Shown piece after piece: positions 34,140 through 46,100 of a stretch of 64,000 nt of DNA. Source of the DNA: Gonatopus flavifemur (Eukaryota; Arthropoda; Insecta; Hymenoptera; Dryinidae). A program made the translations under genes and the position numbers. Location of the stretch: positions 26,988,001 through 27,052,000 of the forward strand of contig JAFFJZ010000002.1 in NCBI GenBank assembly GCA_018340375.1, read 5' to 3'. The number at the start of each line of letters is the position of its first letter. The first letter of the stretch is position 1. Below the pieces are notes generated by a model. It was not told where the DNA came from. It was given only the letters and a program-made list of their open reading frames with translations, and ran no database searches.

Positions 34140-34966
34140 GATTCTCTTTCCACACTTTTTTCAAAACAACCTGAATTTTCAGCAATGTTCAAGAAACAAA
34201 GTAGATATTCCAAGAAAAACAAAATTATGATGATTTATGAACTCTTCATGTCAATCGAATCAGGCTATCTACATTTTAAAAATAATCGAAGAATAATTTT
34301 TGTGATCGGTAAAAGTAAAACAAGATATGTCGACAATCGACATATCTGTTCCGTTTTGAGAATACCCATCCATGATGATTCCTTTGTGATTTTCAAATAT
34401 AACCCGTACAGCACAACTAGCGATCCTCCACCTGGGACTTCTCCTGATAGGAGATTATTGGAGGAATGGTATAAAAAGATTACCTCAACATCAAATCCAA
34501 ATATATACATATAATTTCTTACAATCGAGAGAAGAGCTGGAATCAAGCCGATTGTGGGGAATCTGTCCGTGTCGATAGGCCTCAGTTTCCCCAATCGTCA
34601 TCAGTCTCCTCGTGTATCCTTAGATTATTCATTCTAATTCCGAAATGGCACGTTCTTTGGACCAGTTTCTTTATTTTCTTCTTGGAGTCAACCCTTTTCT
34701 ATTCCTCTTTATCAGAACTTTGTATTGCGATCGATCAACATGGCAATAATTGCACTGATATATTATAATTTAGAGTAGCCACTCATGAAATCGTTCAGGG
34801 CTGACTGACTTTTCGTCCAAATCACTTCGGTACTCCTCGATGCCCCCTCCCTCCTCAGCTTGATCTTCTTCTTCCACATATTTGAATATGCTTCGTTACA
34901 ATGAGAACTATAGAAATGTGGGGAAAATAAGATCATCTGAATCCACAAATACAATTTCTAATGCTG
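34140..34966. other. Unannotated DNA with a 131-codon frame
   Basis: The plus-strand frame at 34119-34514 starts inside the preceding element and has an antisense companion (34265-34594). I recognise no domain. A perfect 25-bp palindrome (AGATATGTCG, AAT, CGACATATCT) lies at about 34323-34347. Confidence 0.35.
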
Positions 34967-35297
34967 CCCAATCAGAAAAATCTGAATTATGCCAATGTTG
35001 ACGACAGGTGCAGTACAGTGCCAGTATTGGGTCTTCAACATTTGGCCAACACGTACGGGATCAGTACTGGATACATAAAAATACAGTACTATGCCTGTAC
35101 CGATGAACCAATACTGAGAGCTTAATACCGGCCAGGTACTGTTCCAGTACAGGCACTGCACTGATTGGGAATAATAGTATCAGTCCTGAATTTCCAGTAC
35201 AGAAAAGCGTTATCATCCCAGCAGACGAATGCCAGTAACGTGCCAGTCTTGGCCAGTACTGGTGCAGTACTGCGCCTGTTGTAAATTTCTGGTTGGG
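34967..35297. mobile_element. CCC-class foldback, word CCAGTACTGG
   Basis: CCCAATCAGAAAAATCTG and, inverted, CCCAACCAGAAATTTAC bound the element. TG lies on both sides. The interior is built of GCCAGTACTGG, CAGTACAGTGCCAG and GTACTGGTGCAGTAC words. An internal CTGATTGGG (35161) and CCCAGCAGA (35217) look like further copies of the ends, so it may be two merged units. Length 331 bp. Confidence 0.75.
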
Positions 35298-36171
35298 TGA
35301 TGACAGAATATAGCTGGACGCAAAGTTAACAGCCGAAGCTGGGCAATCTACGTAGGGGAACAGATTGTTGACAATGGTCTGAATATTCTACCAATTGTGA
35401 CGGCACGTATAACATAAATTAAAATGAACTTCAAAGAAAATTATAGTAGTTTTATCAAATTTTATTATTTATTCAATCAGTAACCAAAATCAGCAATGAG
35501 AACCTTTGAAATCTAGTTAATATGTACTCAACTTAATCGAAAGAGAGAGATATATCCATAGATGAGCGTGCGAGGGGGATGATTTTCGTCGATGAGATGA
35601 CTATACGATTCCTAATATCCCGAGCCTCGTTTGTATCATAATTTAGGTTGTAGATAAAAGTTAGAATCCACCGATAGTTTGTTGTTCCACCATCGTATGT
35701 AATTTAATTTTATGTTCCTCTTTTTTTATCAGTGATTCGATAATGATACGTCCTCTTAGGAGTATTATAATACTAGTTTGGTACACCACTGACCGTTGGC
35801 GGACTCTCCAACGGAGAGGGCTTCCCTTATCCTGAGCTAACAAGCGTCTCTTATCATTTTTCACATTCCTCTCTTACAATTTGAGTAACGGGACTTTTCC
35901 CCTCTTTCTCCTCGATGTGTAGTCATCGGTTGCTCTGTTTTATCCCTCTCTCTCTCTCCCTATACTTATAAAAATATGCCTATAATTAGGCGTTACACAA
36001 TATAAGCAGTCTGCCATTTGCCTGAAGGAAAAAATTGATCCCACACGAAGGTTTCTAGTGCATGGCGGGACACTGTTCTAAACATTGGGCAACCCTCGAT
36101 GACCAGTGGATTCCCTTATTGCATTGAGCATGGGTGGGAGTTCGGTCCTACTCGGACAATGTTTTTGCCCA
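35298..36171. other. Unannotated DNA with a CT microsatellite
   Basis: A short CT repeat lies at about 35944-35962. GGGAGTTCGGTCC near 36137 resembles a B box but lacks a clear A box. The frame at 35661-35864 (minus) has no domain features. Confidence 0.4.
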
Positions 36172-36614
36172 CACTGAGAAAAGAATCAAAGTGCCATTAA
36201 CCACCACGCGTAGTTGAAGAATTCATGAATGAATCAACGAATTTTTAGTTGAAATGACTCGGAAATTGTGGATTCACCTACGCCACCTTTCGTTGTCTCA
36301 AACATATCACTTGATTTTATGAACCAATGTATGTCAACGTCAACAAATCACAGGAGAAGTTTCATTCAAAATCTCACGTAGTTGAGTCAACCTCGCAGGC
36401 AATCGATGCTTCGTTGTTTTGTGTCGAATGCATATGAATACTTGACGGAAACTATCTTTCATTGTCCCAATCATTCACTTAGTTGACTCAACAGAGTCGG
36501 CCAACCTGGGGAATGATTCAATGCACCCTCCAGAGTTGGTTGAACGTATTTAACCTCCTGGCGTAGTTGAGTCAACTACGTTTTCGTTCAGTTCACTAAT
36601 TCTTTTTCTCAGTG
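36172..36614. mobile_element. CACTGAGAAAAGAA foldback, word GTTGAGTCAAC
   Basis: CACTGAGAAAAGAATCAAAG at the left and TTCTTTTTCTCAGTG at the right are inverted. CA lies on both sides (36170-36171, 36615-36616). The interior repeats CGTAGTTGAGTCAAC, TTAGTTGACTCAAC and TAGTTGAAGAATTC words. Length 443 bp. Confidence 0.85.
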
Positions 36615-37040
36615 CAGCTTGGGTGGTAGCTTAACTCAAGTTGAGCAATGGCGTGGTCCACAATTAAACTCCCTCTTCAAGCCGCAAATTGCAATAACTT
36701 TCGCCAGGGTGCTCGTTGTTTCTCGTGAGTGTCATGACTGGTATCCTAGGTTTGGCCTATTTTCGGGAGGCTTGCGATGGCTCAACACCAATTGCACTAC
36801 CAAAATCTCAGAAGGAGATAATACAAGTACCGGTTTACTCAACTAACATCTCTCATCGCAGATCATATAATTTGAAATTTGATTTATCGTACCAGCATAT
36901 AACTGTATAGAGATGCCGAAACTTGACCATCCAAATTTATCGTTCTACATGATTTATCAGATGATTATCAATAATCGTGTATTCGAGCACGCAGTTTGTG
37001 TAGTCGATACTATTTCTTATGAACTGAAGCAAAAACCTTT
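36615..37040. other. GC-richer unidentified segment
   Basis: Joins 35990-36171 if the element above is removed. 36640-36830 is less AT-rich than average and holds two overlapping plus-strand frames (36619-36846, 36716-36910) with no recognisable domain. It could be a decayed exon or an old repeat. Confidence 0.3.
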
Positions 37041-37274
37041 GAAATTGAAGAATTTTCTTATAAAAATTAGCTTGGAATTTCAGTAATCGAAGGACAAGTA
37101 AAAATTCTTCAAAAAATTACTGTGCAGCTTGTAAAAATGAGTGAATTTCTAAACAGTTGAGAGTGATATTTTCCACAAGTTTTACAGAATTTACGGTGAT
37201 ATTTTCAAAAATCTCCGCTTGTCCCTCGATCACTGAAATTTCACGGCAATTTTCCGAATAAAATTCTTTCAGTG
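37041..37274. mobile_element. CAC-class foldback, same family as 60368
   Basis: The right end GAATAAAATTCTTTCAGTG is intact and the left end is decayed. Arms pair over TTTCAGTAATCGAAGGACAAG and CTTGTCCCTCGATCACTGAAA. The TTCAAAAAATTACTGTGCAG block matches TCCAAAAAATTACTGTACAG at 60409. About 234 bp. The left boundary is approximate. Confidence 0.65.
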
Positions 37275-37920
37275 CACCAAAGTTTTCCACCTAGTGGCTA
37301 TTATGTTATTTAGATCTATCGTACTCACATGAGTAATTGTTGCAGTAAGCAAATTATTGCAAATTTCAGGGAGAACATTTTATTTTTGAATTCTTCTAAC
37401 CCATATTCCCGCTAAAATTCACACGTACAGGCGGCTGACATCGCTAGTAAACTGAGTGTAGCCTATGGAAACTGCAACATAGAAATCAAATCAACATTAT
37501 AATCAAATCTATTCGTTCTGCTTGCCATAAAACCGTAATTGTCAAAACGAATGAATTGAATCACAATTCCAATCAACTGCACTTGTTTTGGCCATGAATA
37601 GCCTCGCATGCATATAAATTTTATTACAATCCCCACTGAATCTATTTACTTTGTTGGTAAATATTGTAATTTTGAATACATGTTCGGAATTTATTACCAA
37701 CATCCAAATATTTTGGGCAGGAATTGTTTTTATCCTGTGTAACACTAAATCGACCTGATGCACATCGGTCTTCTAATGTTTCAAAAATGAAGAGTGAGAG
37801 GTAGTGAGGAACGTAGGAAATCCTTTGCTGTATTAAAAAGAAAAATCCAATCAAAATCAAGTTGTATTTATTGTGTGTTACCAGCGGTTGAAAATATTCA
37901 GAAACATCGTATCAATATTT
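37275..37920. other. Unannotated AT-rich DNA
   Basis: No gene or bounded repeat recognised. Confidence 0.4.
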
Positions 37921-38217
37921 CACTGACAGAAAAGCGACCTGGTTGAAACATTCGTAACCGCAATTAGTTGAAATCTGGTCCGATTCACCAGGAAATGTAA
38001 TTGTGATGTCCAGAAAAAGTAGTTGGAGCAAAAATTAACTACATTTTTCAAGTTAGAAAAATCAGATTCTTTTCTTGGTGTGATAACAAGAATATGTAGT
38101 TAATTGTCGCTTCAACTACCTCTCCTGGACATCACAATCAAATTTCCTGATGGATCGAACTAGATTTCAAGTTATTGCGACCACGAATGCTCCAACAAAG
38201 TCGTTTTTCTGTCAGTG
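37921..38217. mobile_element. CACTGACAGAAAA foldback
   Basis: CACTGACAGAAAAGCGACCT and its inverse at 38198-38217 bound arms of about 130 bp. They pair over GTTGAAATCTGGTCCGATTC, TTGTGATGTCCAG and AATTAACTACAT. TT lies on both sides. Length 297 bp, no word array, so this is the plain-hairpin type. Confidence 0.85.
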
Positions 38218-38616
38218 TTTGTACTCTCGTATTTGTATTTCCAAAACAATCAACCCCAGATGAACAAATTTAGTAGCATTCTTGTCAGAATTTGGTTCCA
38301 CACAAATTCTATGACCTTCATGTAACGTGAAACATGATTGAGTGAGAAAGATTGTGCACAACCAAATCCTGACAAGAATTCTACAAAATTTTTTCACTTG
38401 GGACGCATCATAAGCTATCTAATGAAATATCCGTTCATCATGAAATTTTTTGGGGAGTAAACAATTAATTTATAGTATAGGTGTTGAATAATAGTTGTAC
38501 ACATACACACATAATTGTGTATGCACATTCGATTACGCATTAGAATAATCAATTGTAAGGTGTGTATATACAATAATGTGGTAAACACGTTGCTGTTGAA
38601 GCTACATGAACATTAT
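38218..38616. other. Unannotated AT-rich DNA
   Basis: Includes an ACACATACACACATA simple stretch near 38500. Nothing else recognised. Confidence 0.4.
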
Positions 38617-38772
38617 TGTTAGATTTACTGCGATGCTGTTGTCAAACCATAGGGTGCATTACTATAGTATGCGGTAGGTACAGCACCAGATGCTACTGTG
38701 GGTCTGAAAGTAGTTCTCTTTATGAGATACCACTGTCAAAATTACGGCGACAGCGTGCTAAATCTAACGACA
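38617..38772. repeat. Short foldback GTTAGATTTA...TAAATCTAAC
   Basis: TTGTTAGATTTACTGCGATG at the left pairs with CAGCGTGCTAAATCTAACG at the right. Length about 155 bp. The ends do not fall into the CAC or CCC classes, and no duplication is clear. Confidence 0.55.
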
Positions 38773-40181
38773 ATTTTCCTACGAAATACGGTGAACTGGA
38801 TTAATATATGGATTCAAATTTTATGTTCATGGGTTACTGTTCTTCAATAAAAACATCATTCAACTTTTATGGTGTTATAGTCAGTTCTTGACTATCACCT
38901 TATATCCGTTGTTCCGCCATATAACAGGTGATAAGGAAATTTCATTGGAAGAAAAGAAATGAATGAACCATTTATTTAGTTTATTGCCTTTGGAATTATA
39001 AACCTCAATCGAAAGTGGGCATGGTTTTTGAAACTATCGATAATTGCTTTGAAAATCCAGTGTTATTTCCCTCGTATAGTGTTTTCAATCAAAGCAAAAC
39101 GTTACAAAAACAAGAAAATGAAGCGAGAAATGAATGAGTTGCTCTTACGACAGAAGAGAGTTACCCTTTTGCTTTATCCTTCGCGATCCATATTGGAGAA
39201 TTATTCATCAGGGAGTCGGATGTTTCACATACTGAAATGATTTTCTGCAGTTCACAAGTAACCTGGGCTTCTTAATTTGCCTATTCATTGGTACGATTTG
39301 ATATTATGTGAACGAGAACAAATGACTCCATTGTTTTAACTCATCCGAACGCACGTATATAGCAGGGACACAAATAGTACGTTTCAGTAGAGAATTCCTC
39401 AAATCTGAAATGATAAATGATTGTTTCCAAATATATGATTGATTTGACGTCAATAACGATATTGATAATAGATACGTCAGTATTGTTAATAATAAAGAAG
39501 AGCTAGAATACTGGAACGACAGAAAAATATTTCTTACTTTCTTTTCTGAAGAAAATATTTTTGAACTTGAATGGATACACATCATCAGATGTGAATAAGA
39601 TATGAATCAATTCCATCATTATCTCTCGAATCTTTGAATGCTAATGCACTTCATATTCTATCACAAAAATTGATTCCCAATTCAATGTTCAATTCAAGCT
39701 TTTTTTCATATTATTCAACACGTGAGAAATTCCATCCTTGTTGGGAACACTGAAATCAACACCGAAGTTCTACATCAAACTGCGTGAAACAATACAAAAT
39801 AACTGTAAATAGCTCAGGAAAAAATGTTCAAAAATTTAAGAAGAGCATAAGGTGAAACCGATCGAAACCAATGAACATTTCCCGTATTTAACAAAAGCAC
39901 TGAGGTTTTTAAGTTAAGAACAGAACACTGTTAGAAAAATTCTTAAATTCAATACGAAATTCTCTATGAGATGTCAACTTTCATAACAGTTCTTGAATTC
40001 CAAATTAATGATGAAATTTCAAAATTTCTCTTTAAAATGTAATAGTAGATTGTGCGATGAGGGTCACCAATTCTCGTGTCGAGTTGCACATACGACTTTT
40101 TGTAACAAGTGTCTTCAAAGGATCTCTTTTCTGCCTCACTTTTGGAGACAAAATGAATTTATTTCTGAGTAACTATCACAA
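38773..40181. other. 1.4-kb stretch with no recognised feature
   Basis: AT-rich with short frames only. No bounded repeat recognised. Confidence 0.4.
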
Positions 40182-40299
40182 CCCTAACAGCACATCCACC
40201 GACTTCCACGTCGCATCCACGTGGATAGAACGTGGATGAACGAAGATTCCACGTGGAGGCAACGTAGAGGCAACGTAGAAATGTCCGGTGCTGTACGGG
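40182..40299. mobile_element. CCCTAACAGCAC foldback, sister of 30534
   Basis: CCCTAACAGCACATCCACCG at the left and TCCGGTGCTGTACGGG at the right are inverted. AA lies on both sides. The interior holds CCACGTGGA and ACGTGGAGGCAACG words. Length 118 bp. It matches 30534-30670 in ends and interior, so the two are true sister copies. Confidence 0.8.
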
Positions 40300-41926
40300 A
40301 AGGTTCTATTATCGAGGTTTCTGACCAATGACGCGTGATGACGCCACTATTCATTCGCTTTCTTCCCGTCAAGCATTTTTCCTAGGGTTGAAAGTATATC
40401 ATTCTCCTTACGCGCATGCGCGGGTTAGTTTTCAGTCTACTCGTACGCAATCGGCAATTTTCGTTCCCAAGAACGAGGGAGAAAAGGCATACTTTCAAGG
40501 CACGTGTTACAAAAAAAAAACAATTATTCACCAAGTTTCAAAGATATGTAATTGAAATTGAGAAGAAAATTCTTAGCATTGAGAATTATATTATTGAATT
40601 CAATATCTTATTGTGAAATTTAATCAATTTTTCACATAAAAAATTTCATAACATCCTTCTGAAATTTCAGGTTCATTTTTTTTCACACACAAACATTCTT
40701 AACAACCAACGCGTGCATATTGACCCAATATCAATCTATTATCGTCTAAATGTTCATATACTGAACAAAGATGGGTCCGATACCGGTCCGGTATCCGACA
40801 AAACCCTCATACAGTTCCAGAAGATGTAAGAATGAGTTTAACATCCAATTTGAACGTCCCATGGAAACTTACATATCACTTGGATAACTAACTTGTAAAT
40901 TGTTTCCCTACCGCAAATTGACGCAGAATTTCTGCGCCAAACTACTAGAAAGTGCGGCAGGGTCGGTTATTGTTATTTTGCCTCGTTGAGAGCAGTTTTA
41001 AATTCTGCATCAGTCAATGTAATTTTTGCGTTACTTAGTTATAGCGAGGAAAAATTCTAATAATTTTCATAAACGAGAGAATTTCCAACGACTTGAAATA
41101 TTGTACATTACTGAGAAGAGTGTAGCATATCAAAAATGTAATAAGGGATCGACGTGTGACGTCGTTCCCATTTCTGATTCAGTCATAAGATAATTCAATA
41201 TGAGATATTCGATATGAGTACGTGCGTTGCTGATGAAATTTTGTATTATGTTATCTACAGTGGCTGAATTTCAGTATTCATCAGAAGGGTGAAGTTACCG
41301 AACAATGAAACATGCTACATATTGAATGAAGCAGACAGATATTGCGTAGATATTCGTATGAAATCGGCAATGATAGCATCAAGCGTGATTTTCCAATTGG
41401 GATCACCGGTGATTATCTATTCGATATTCATCTGAATGAGTTCATCACATTTCTCAAAGGTAATTCGAATGATGGTGAGAAGTGTAATAACCCGTGAGAT
41501 AGATCAAAATATGATGTGTATAGATGCACTTGAATGCCTCTCGATCTTCCAAGGGGAAAACCACATTAGGAGGTTTATTTTCACGCTTTTTTCAAATATT
41601 TTCAGCTAGAATTTGATCCAACTAATAGAACTGAACATGTGAATAACGTGGAGAGAATTCCATTCGTTGCTTTCAGTTGAAATTTGCGACCTGCACGTTG
41701 CACGTGAAAAGTTGACTTTGACGATGGATCTCTATGCATAACAGCTCGAAATTTTCGATGAAAAATATTCGAAAATACTCCGAGTTGTATAGTTCGAGAT
41801 CTGAATAAAATGATCTTGCAGTTTGAATTAATTTCAATTATTTCTTTCCGTTCAAAAGAATTCACAAACAATGTATAAAAATCAGTCTTTTAATGTGTTT
41901 TCCCCCCTCAAATCTTGTGAATCACA
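40300..41926. other. 1.6-kb stretch with no recognised feature
   Basis: CCGATACCGGTCCGGTATCC at about 40777 is an isolated palindromic word. No gene or bounded element recognised. Confidence 0.4.
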
Positions 41927-42212
41927 TTCCAGTGAATGTTATGAGAACAGCGTCTCGAAGACAACTCGAGAAGCTTTTAGAAAGATCCTTACGTCATTTA
42001 ATGCGTCAATTTGAGAGATCTTATGGAGTGCTTGTTTAAGACCACTTTACATCATTTTCATCTTATACGCGTCTTCTTTGAGATAACATAGAGTGATCTC
42101 AAACAAGAACTCTTTGGAATCTCCGAAATCAACGCATTAGATGACATCAAAACCTTTTCAAGAACTTTTCCAGTTGTTTTCAAGACGTTGTCCTCATAAT
42201 GTTCATTGGATA
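41927..42212. repeat. Old foldback element
   Basis: The left arm from TTCCAGTGAATGTTATGAG and the inverted right arm from TCCAATGAACATTATGAG pair over about 125 bp with frequent mismatches (GTCTCGAAGACAACTCGAG against its diverged inverse). Length about 286 bp. The ends are not of a class seen elsewhere in the window. Divergence suggests greater age. Confidence 0.6.
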
Positions 42213-42535
42213 TTCTATATTGTCCGCAATATTCATCTCAGTCTGGATATTTAAGAATATTCTGTGATCTTCGTCGAAAATGTTAGATGAAAAGGGGATG
42301 AATTATATGAATTTTCATTTATTTCATCCGCTTTCGTACAACATGTTTCCACAGAGAATATCAATTTTGTGAAGAATACGTTGCACCAATGATTTTCCTG
42401 ACGACCAATGATGCAGTCGCACTAAGAGAGACAAATTTACTTCACTGATATGATGAATGCCTTCGTTGAATTAGAAAAGAATCTTAATTTTCTTATTCAA
42501 GTTGTTGCTTGATTTCAACAAAAAACATCACGTTG

Positions 42536-43102
42536 TTCCAGAAATGAATAATTCGTTGTGGTAGCTAGCTACTTCGTGTATTTGGTATTTTGATAGCCAA
42601 AAATATTACTGCGAAAGCTAAATTATCGCTACTAAAGTAATAATGTTTGTTACCGCAGCTGAGAAATAACTGTACCACACTGGGAGAAAAAATTTTCGGG
42701 GACAAAAAAATGCTTAGTTGAATAATAGTCGCCATAAAATACTCAATTGATTTGGATAAACTTTCATTGACTCAATTAAATAACTGTTTTCATCTCATTG
42801 TTTTGATTTAACTGTTGAATAAATGTTTATAATATCATTGTATCTTATTCCATAATTCATTTACTGGTATGCAAATGCATAATTGAACATCGCTCTTTTT
42901 TATTATTCCACATTATATAATATTACGTGTGAACGGAATTGAATAAATATTTGAACGAGTCAATGAAAGTTTATTCAAATCAATTGAGTATTTTATGGCG
43001 ACTATACAACTAAATATCTTATTGTTTCTGGGAATTTTTTCTCTTAGTGCACAGCTAATTGCTAGCTCTCCAAATATCAACAATACCATTTTTTTCCATC
43101 CA
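42536..43102. mobile_element. AGCTA-word foldback, host of a nested MITE
   Basis: The left part (TGGTAGCTAGCTAC, GATAGCCAAAAATATT, AAAGCTAAATTATCGC) and the right part (CAGCTAATTGCTAGCTC, ending ACCATTTTTTTCCATCC) are related to the AGCTA elements at 26418 and 60141. It is split at 42677 by the element at 42678-43049, with CA duplicated. Outer boundaries are approximate. Net length about 195 bp. Confidence 0.55.
42678..43049. mobile_element. CACTGGGAGAAAAAA foldback, nested
   Basis: CACTGGGAGAAAAAATTTTC at the left and TTTTTTCTCTTAGTG at the right, with CA on both sides (42676-42677, 43050-43051). The arms pair over ATAGTCGCCATAAAATACTC, CAATTGATTTG and ACTTTCATTGACTC. Length 372 bp. The centre (about 42790-42950) is AT-rich and less symmetrical. 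Confidence 0.85.
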
Positions 43103-46100
43103 GAAGTAACCTGTGAATTTCAACGTCAGTCAGCTCAAGTGATATTCAAATTATTTCCAACTTTATTTCATGTGTTTTTATAAATTCAAATGCATTAAAA
43201 AAAGAATGCATTCTTCATTTTAACAATGTAAAATTTAGCGAATAGAGTATTGCGGCAGCAGCACGATCATCAGATAAGCGCATAACAAGTTCAATGAATT
43301 TTATATTGTAAATTGGTTTATGCAAGCATAATACTATGAATCATAGTAGCTACAGAAACTTGTTATGAAATCACAGCGTTCTTGAGTGTAAAGCTGGAAG
43401 TTACAAGATTCTTCAATGGTATATTGCTATGAAAAAAAAAAAATTTGCATTGTCAGTAGTTTTATGAGATACCAACGTAAAAGGCGCAGAGGTCGTTTTC
43501 CATTGCATGATATGACATGGAATATTTTATGTCTACGTAACGTACAGTGTTCTTCAAGTTCAATCGATACTATGAATCATCGATATGTGAAGTTGTCACG
43601 TTAATCAGTTTTGAACTAAAAACTTTGAGAATAGCGAATAGGGAGTAAGAATGTTGAGAGAGGCTAATTCAAGGGAATATTCAATCAAATATCCATTCAA
43701 TTTTAACAAATCTCATGGAAGAATTCATTCGATATAATTCAATCATACCTTCGTTCAAACTGCATGAAATTTCACAAGATAGAATAGTTCGCTTAATCAA
43801 GAATCTGATCAAGAGTCTTTCAACTTCGACCGTTTGCTGAATTTGCACGCTGTCTCGCCAAAACCGTATACACGGAACCGAAATTTCATTTCCATATATA
43901 AGATATCAATGCCTGTGAACATTAATATAATAAAATCAATTTTGTTCGAAGTGCAATGAAATTCTCATATCAGATCAGTTGTTTTGTTTTTTCTACTTCA
44001 CGTTAGCGATGTCGGAATGATCGATATTTGAACAAGATCCCAGGAACAAAGATATAATTGTGAAATCATTTTCGTTCAAACTTTGTGTTAGTCGCAGTAA
44101 CTTATTTGTCAGCCCAATTCAATCAAAATTTTCTACCCTTCGCCAAAAACCCATGATTCAAGTTTACATATATATCGCAAAGCACAAACGACATTTCTGT
44201 CACATGTTTAATATGGATCACGATAGTGATCTGAAGTTATTTCCTAGAAATTACAACGTACTGCTTTGTCAAACCTTTTCGAGTAATGCTTTTCATCGAT
44301 AGCATTTACAAAGGCGATGAAATGACGTTTTAGCATCGTCAAAGGAATGTTCACAAAATATGGCACATTCGTGCTCGCAAGAAGTATGGCATATTTGAGC
44401 ATGATAAACAAAATGGCAATCAAGAAAGTCTTGCAATTTGTAGATGATATTTATAAATGCATGACACTTGACAAAATCGATTTATACAAAAAAATTTAAA
44501 GTTGATAGCAATATTTACTTAAATTTGAAAGCATAGTTTACAAATCAGCGTCACTCGAACGTGGTTTACCGTAAAATTGCTTGAAATGTATTGAACAATT
44601 AGCATTTGAAAGACAATAGCTTGATGAGTTTGGAATAAGTTCTTTTCGTCGAGCGTCCTGTCACACTGAGAACCTTGGTACGAAGCTTCATCTCAATATC
44701 CTTTCACGAATTCTAGACTCTTTTGAATGTGTGAGCGATTGATATTGATTGCAAGAGTTCTTCTGAAATTCATCACATTCCGTTTGAACAGACCAATGGC
44801 AAATTCCAATGAATCTAAAATTCTCTCCAGCGCGGATTTATATCAAAGGAAGAAGAAATTGAATAGTAATAATCCTCATGAACTTTTATATCGGAATGAC
44901 AAATAATCAAATTGTGAAAATCACGAGGAAAAGAATTGTTTGTTTTAGATATAATGAGTAATATATTTATCTCTAAGGAATCAGTAACTAGAACGAGGGA
45001 TTTTTCTCATTCATCCACTGTCCTTTTTGGTGTTAGAATCGGTTGTAATATCCGTACTTCTCCTTATTGCGTAGAATGACATCAAGTCGATAAGCGGAAA
45101 CGAAGCTTCCAAATGCAATTTTCGAGTAAGAGTCTCTCGATTTCCTACTGTCACAATAGGGTCTGACAAATTTTCTTGAATCAAAAGAATACTTTTTGAG
45201 AGAGACTCATCTGAAGCTGATTCGACGATTGTGGAGAAAAACACAAGATTCTGTTGGGAAATGATCTTAGAAGAAGAATATAGCGAAAATATCATTTGAG
45301 GTTGGAGTGATTGTTCACTGATTCCATCAGTGTTCTCATGTGTCTTCCCAAGAAAAAACCATCAATGCTGGTTGATATCAATTATAAAATTCAAACAAAC
45401 ATCTTCGCAAATTCAACAAAATTGACACTCGAAATACATATTTTTAACCAGTAATTATGACAAAAGTACGACCGCAGAGTGAACACAATTTCTAATTTCA
45501 ATATATAAGCCAAGCACTGGACTTCGGAAAGGACAATTATCTGCAAAAATCATTATCGACGAGAGCAGGAGAGATATACGTTCAGAGAGAGAGAGCGCTT
45601 CCGAACAATCACCTTGATGAAAATTCAAGCACATCAATTGCATTGAACCCTCCTTTTCATACACCAGACCAATAGGACCTGGGACCACGCATATACATCA
45701 ACATAATTACTCATGAAACTCGCAACGAAGCTGCAAAAGAATACAATTCTCGAATAGAGGTACGATGAAAATCGACGCTTTATTTCCTGTGAGTACCTTC
45801 GATAACCTCCGAATGATGAGACTCCGCGGATTTTTCTGCTCTCAAAGTCTGATTCCATTAGGTACAAAATATGAACAGAAAATATAAAATATCGCGTAGC
45901 AAATGTACTTTAAAAGTAATGCTGATCTAACATTTAGTAGAAACTCTTGGCATCGCTCAACTTTTCTCGCCTTTGGACGATTAAATTGAATTATGGTTCA
46001 AGATGGGCTTGAGAGCGATTCTCAATCAACATTGATTGAAGAGCCAAAAAGCGGCTTGTTGAACAGTGGTTTACGAACTCTTCGAATGTGAAGGAAGAGG

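Noticed and set aside
34119..34514. 131-codon plus-strand frame, one of the longest apart from mariner
   Set aside because: It starts inside the right end of the 2.56-kb foldback, has a 109-codon antisense companion, and includes a perfect 25-bp palindrome. No motif recognised.
35800..35860. Minus-strand GTTAGCTCAGGATAAGG resembling a tRNA A box
   Set aside because: No B box follows at the required distance, and no cloverleaf can be drawn.
36120..36160. GGGAGTTCGGTCC resembling a B box
   Set aside because: Imperfect match and no convincing A box upstream.
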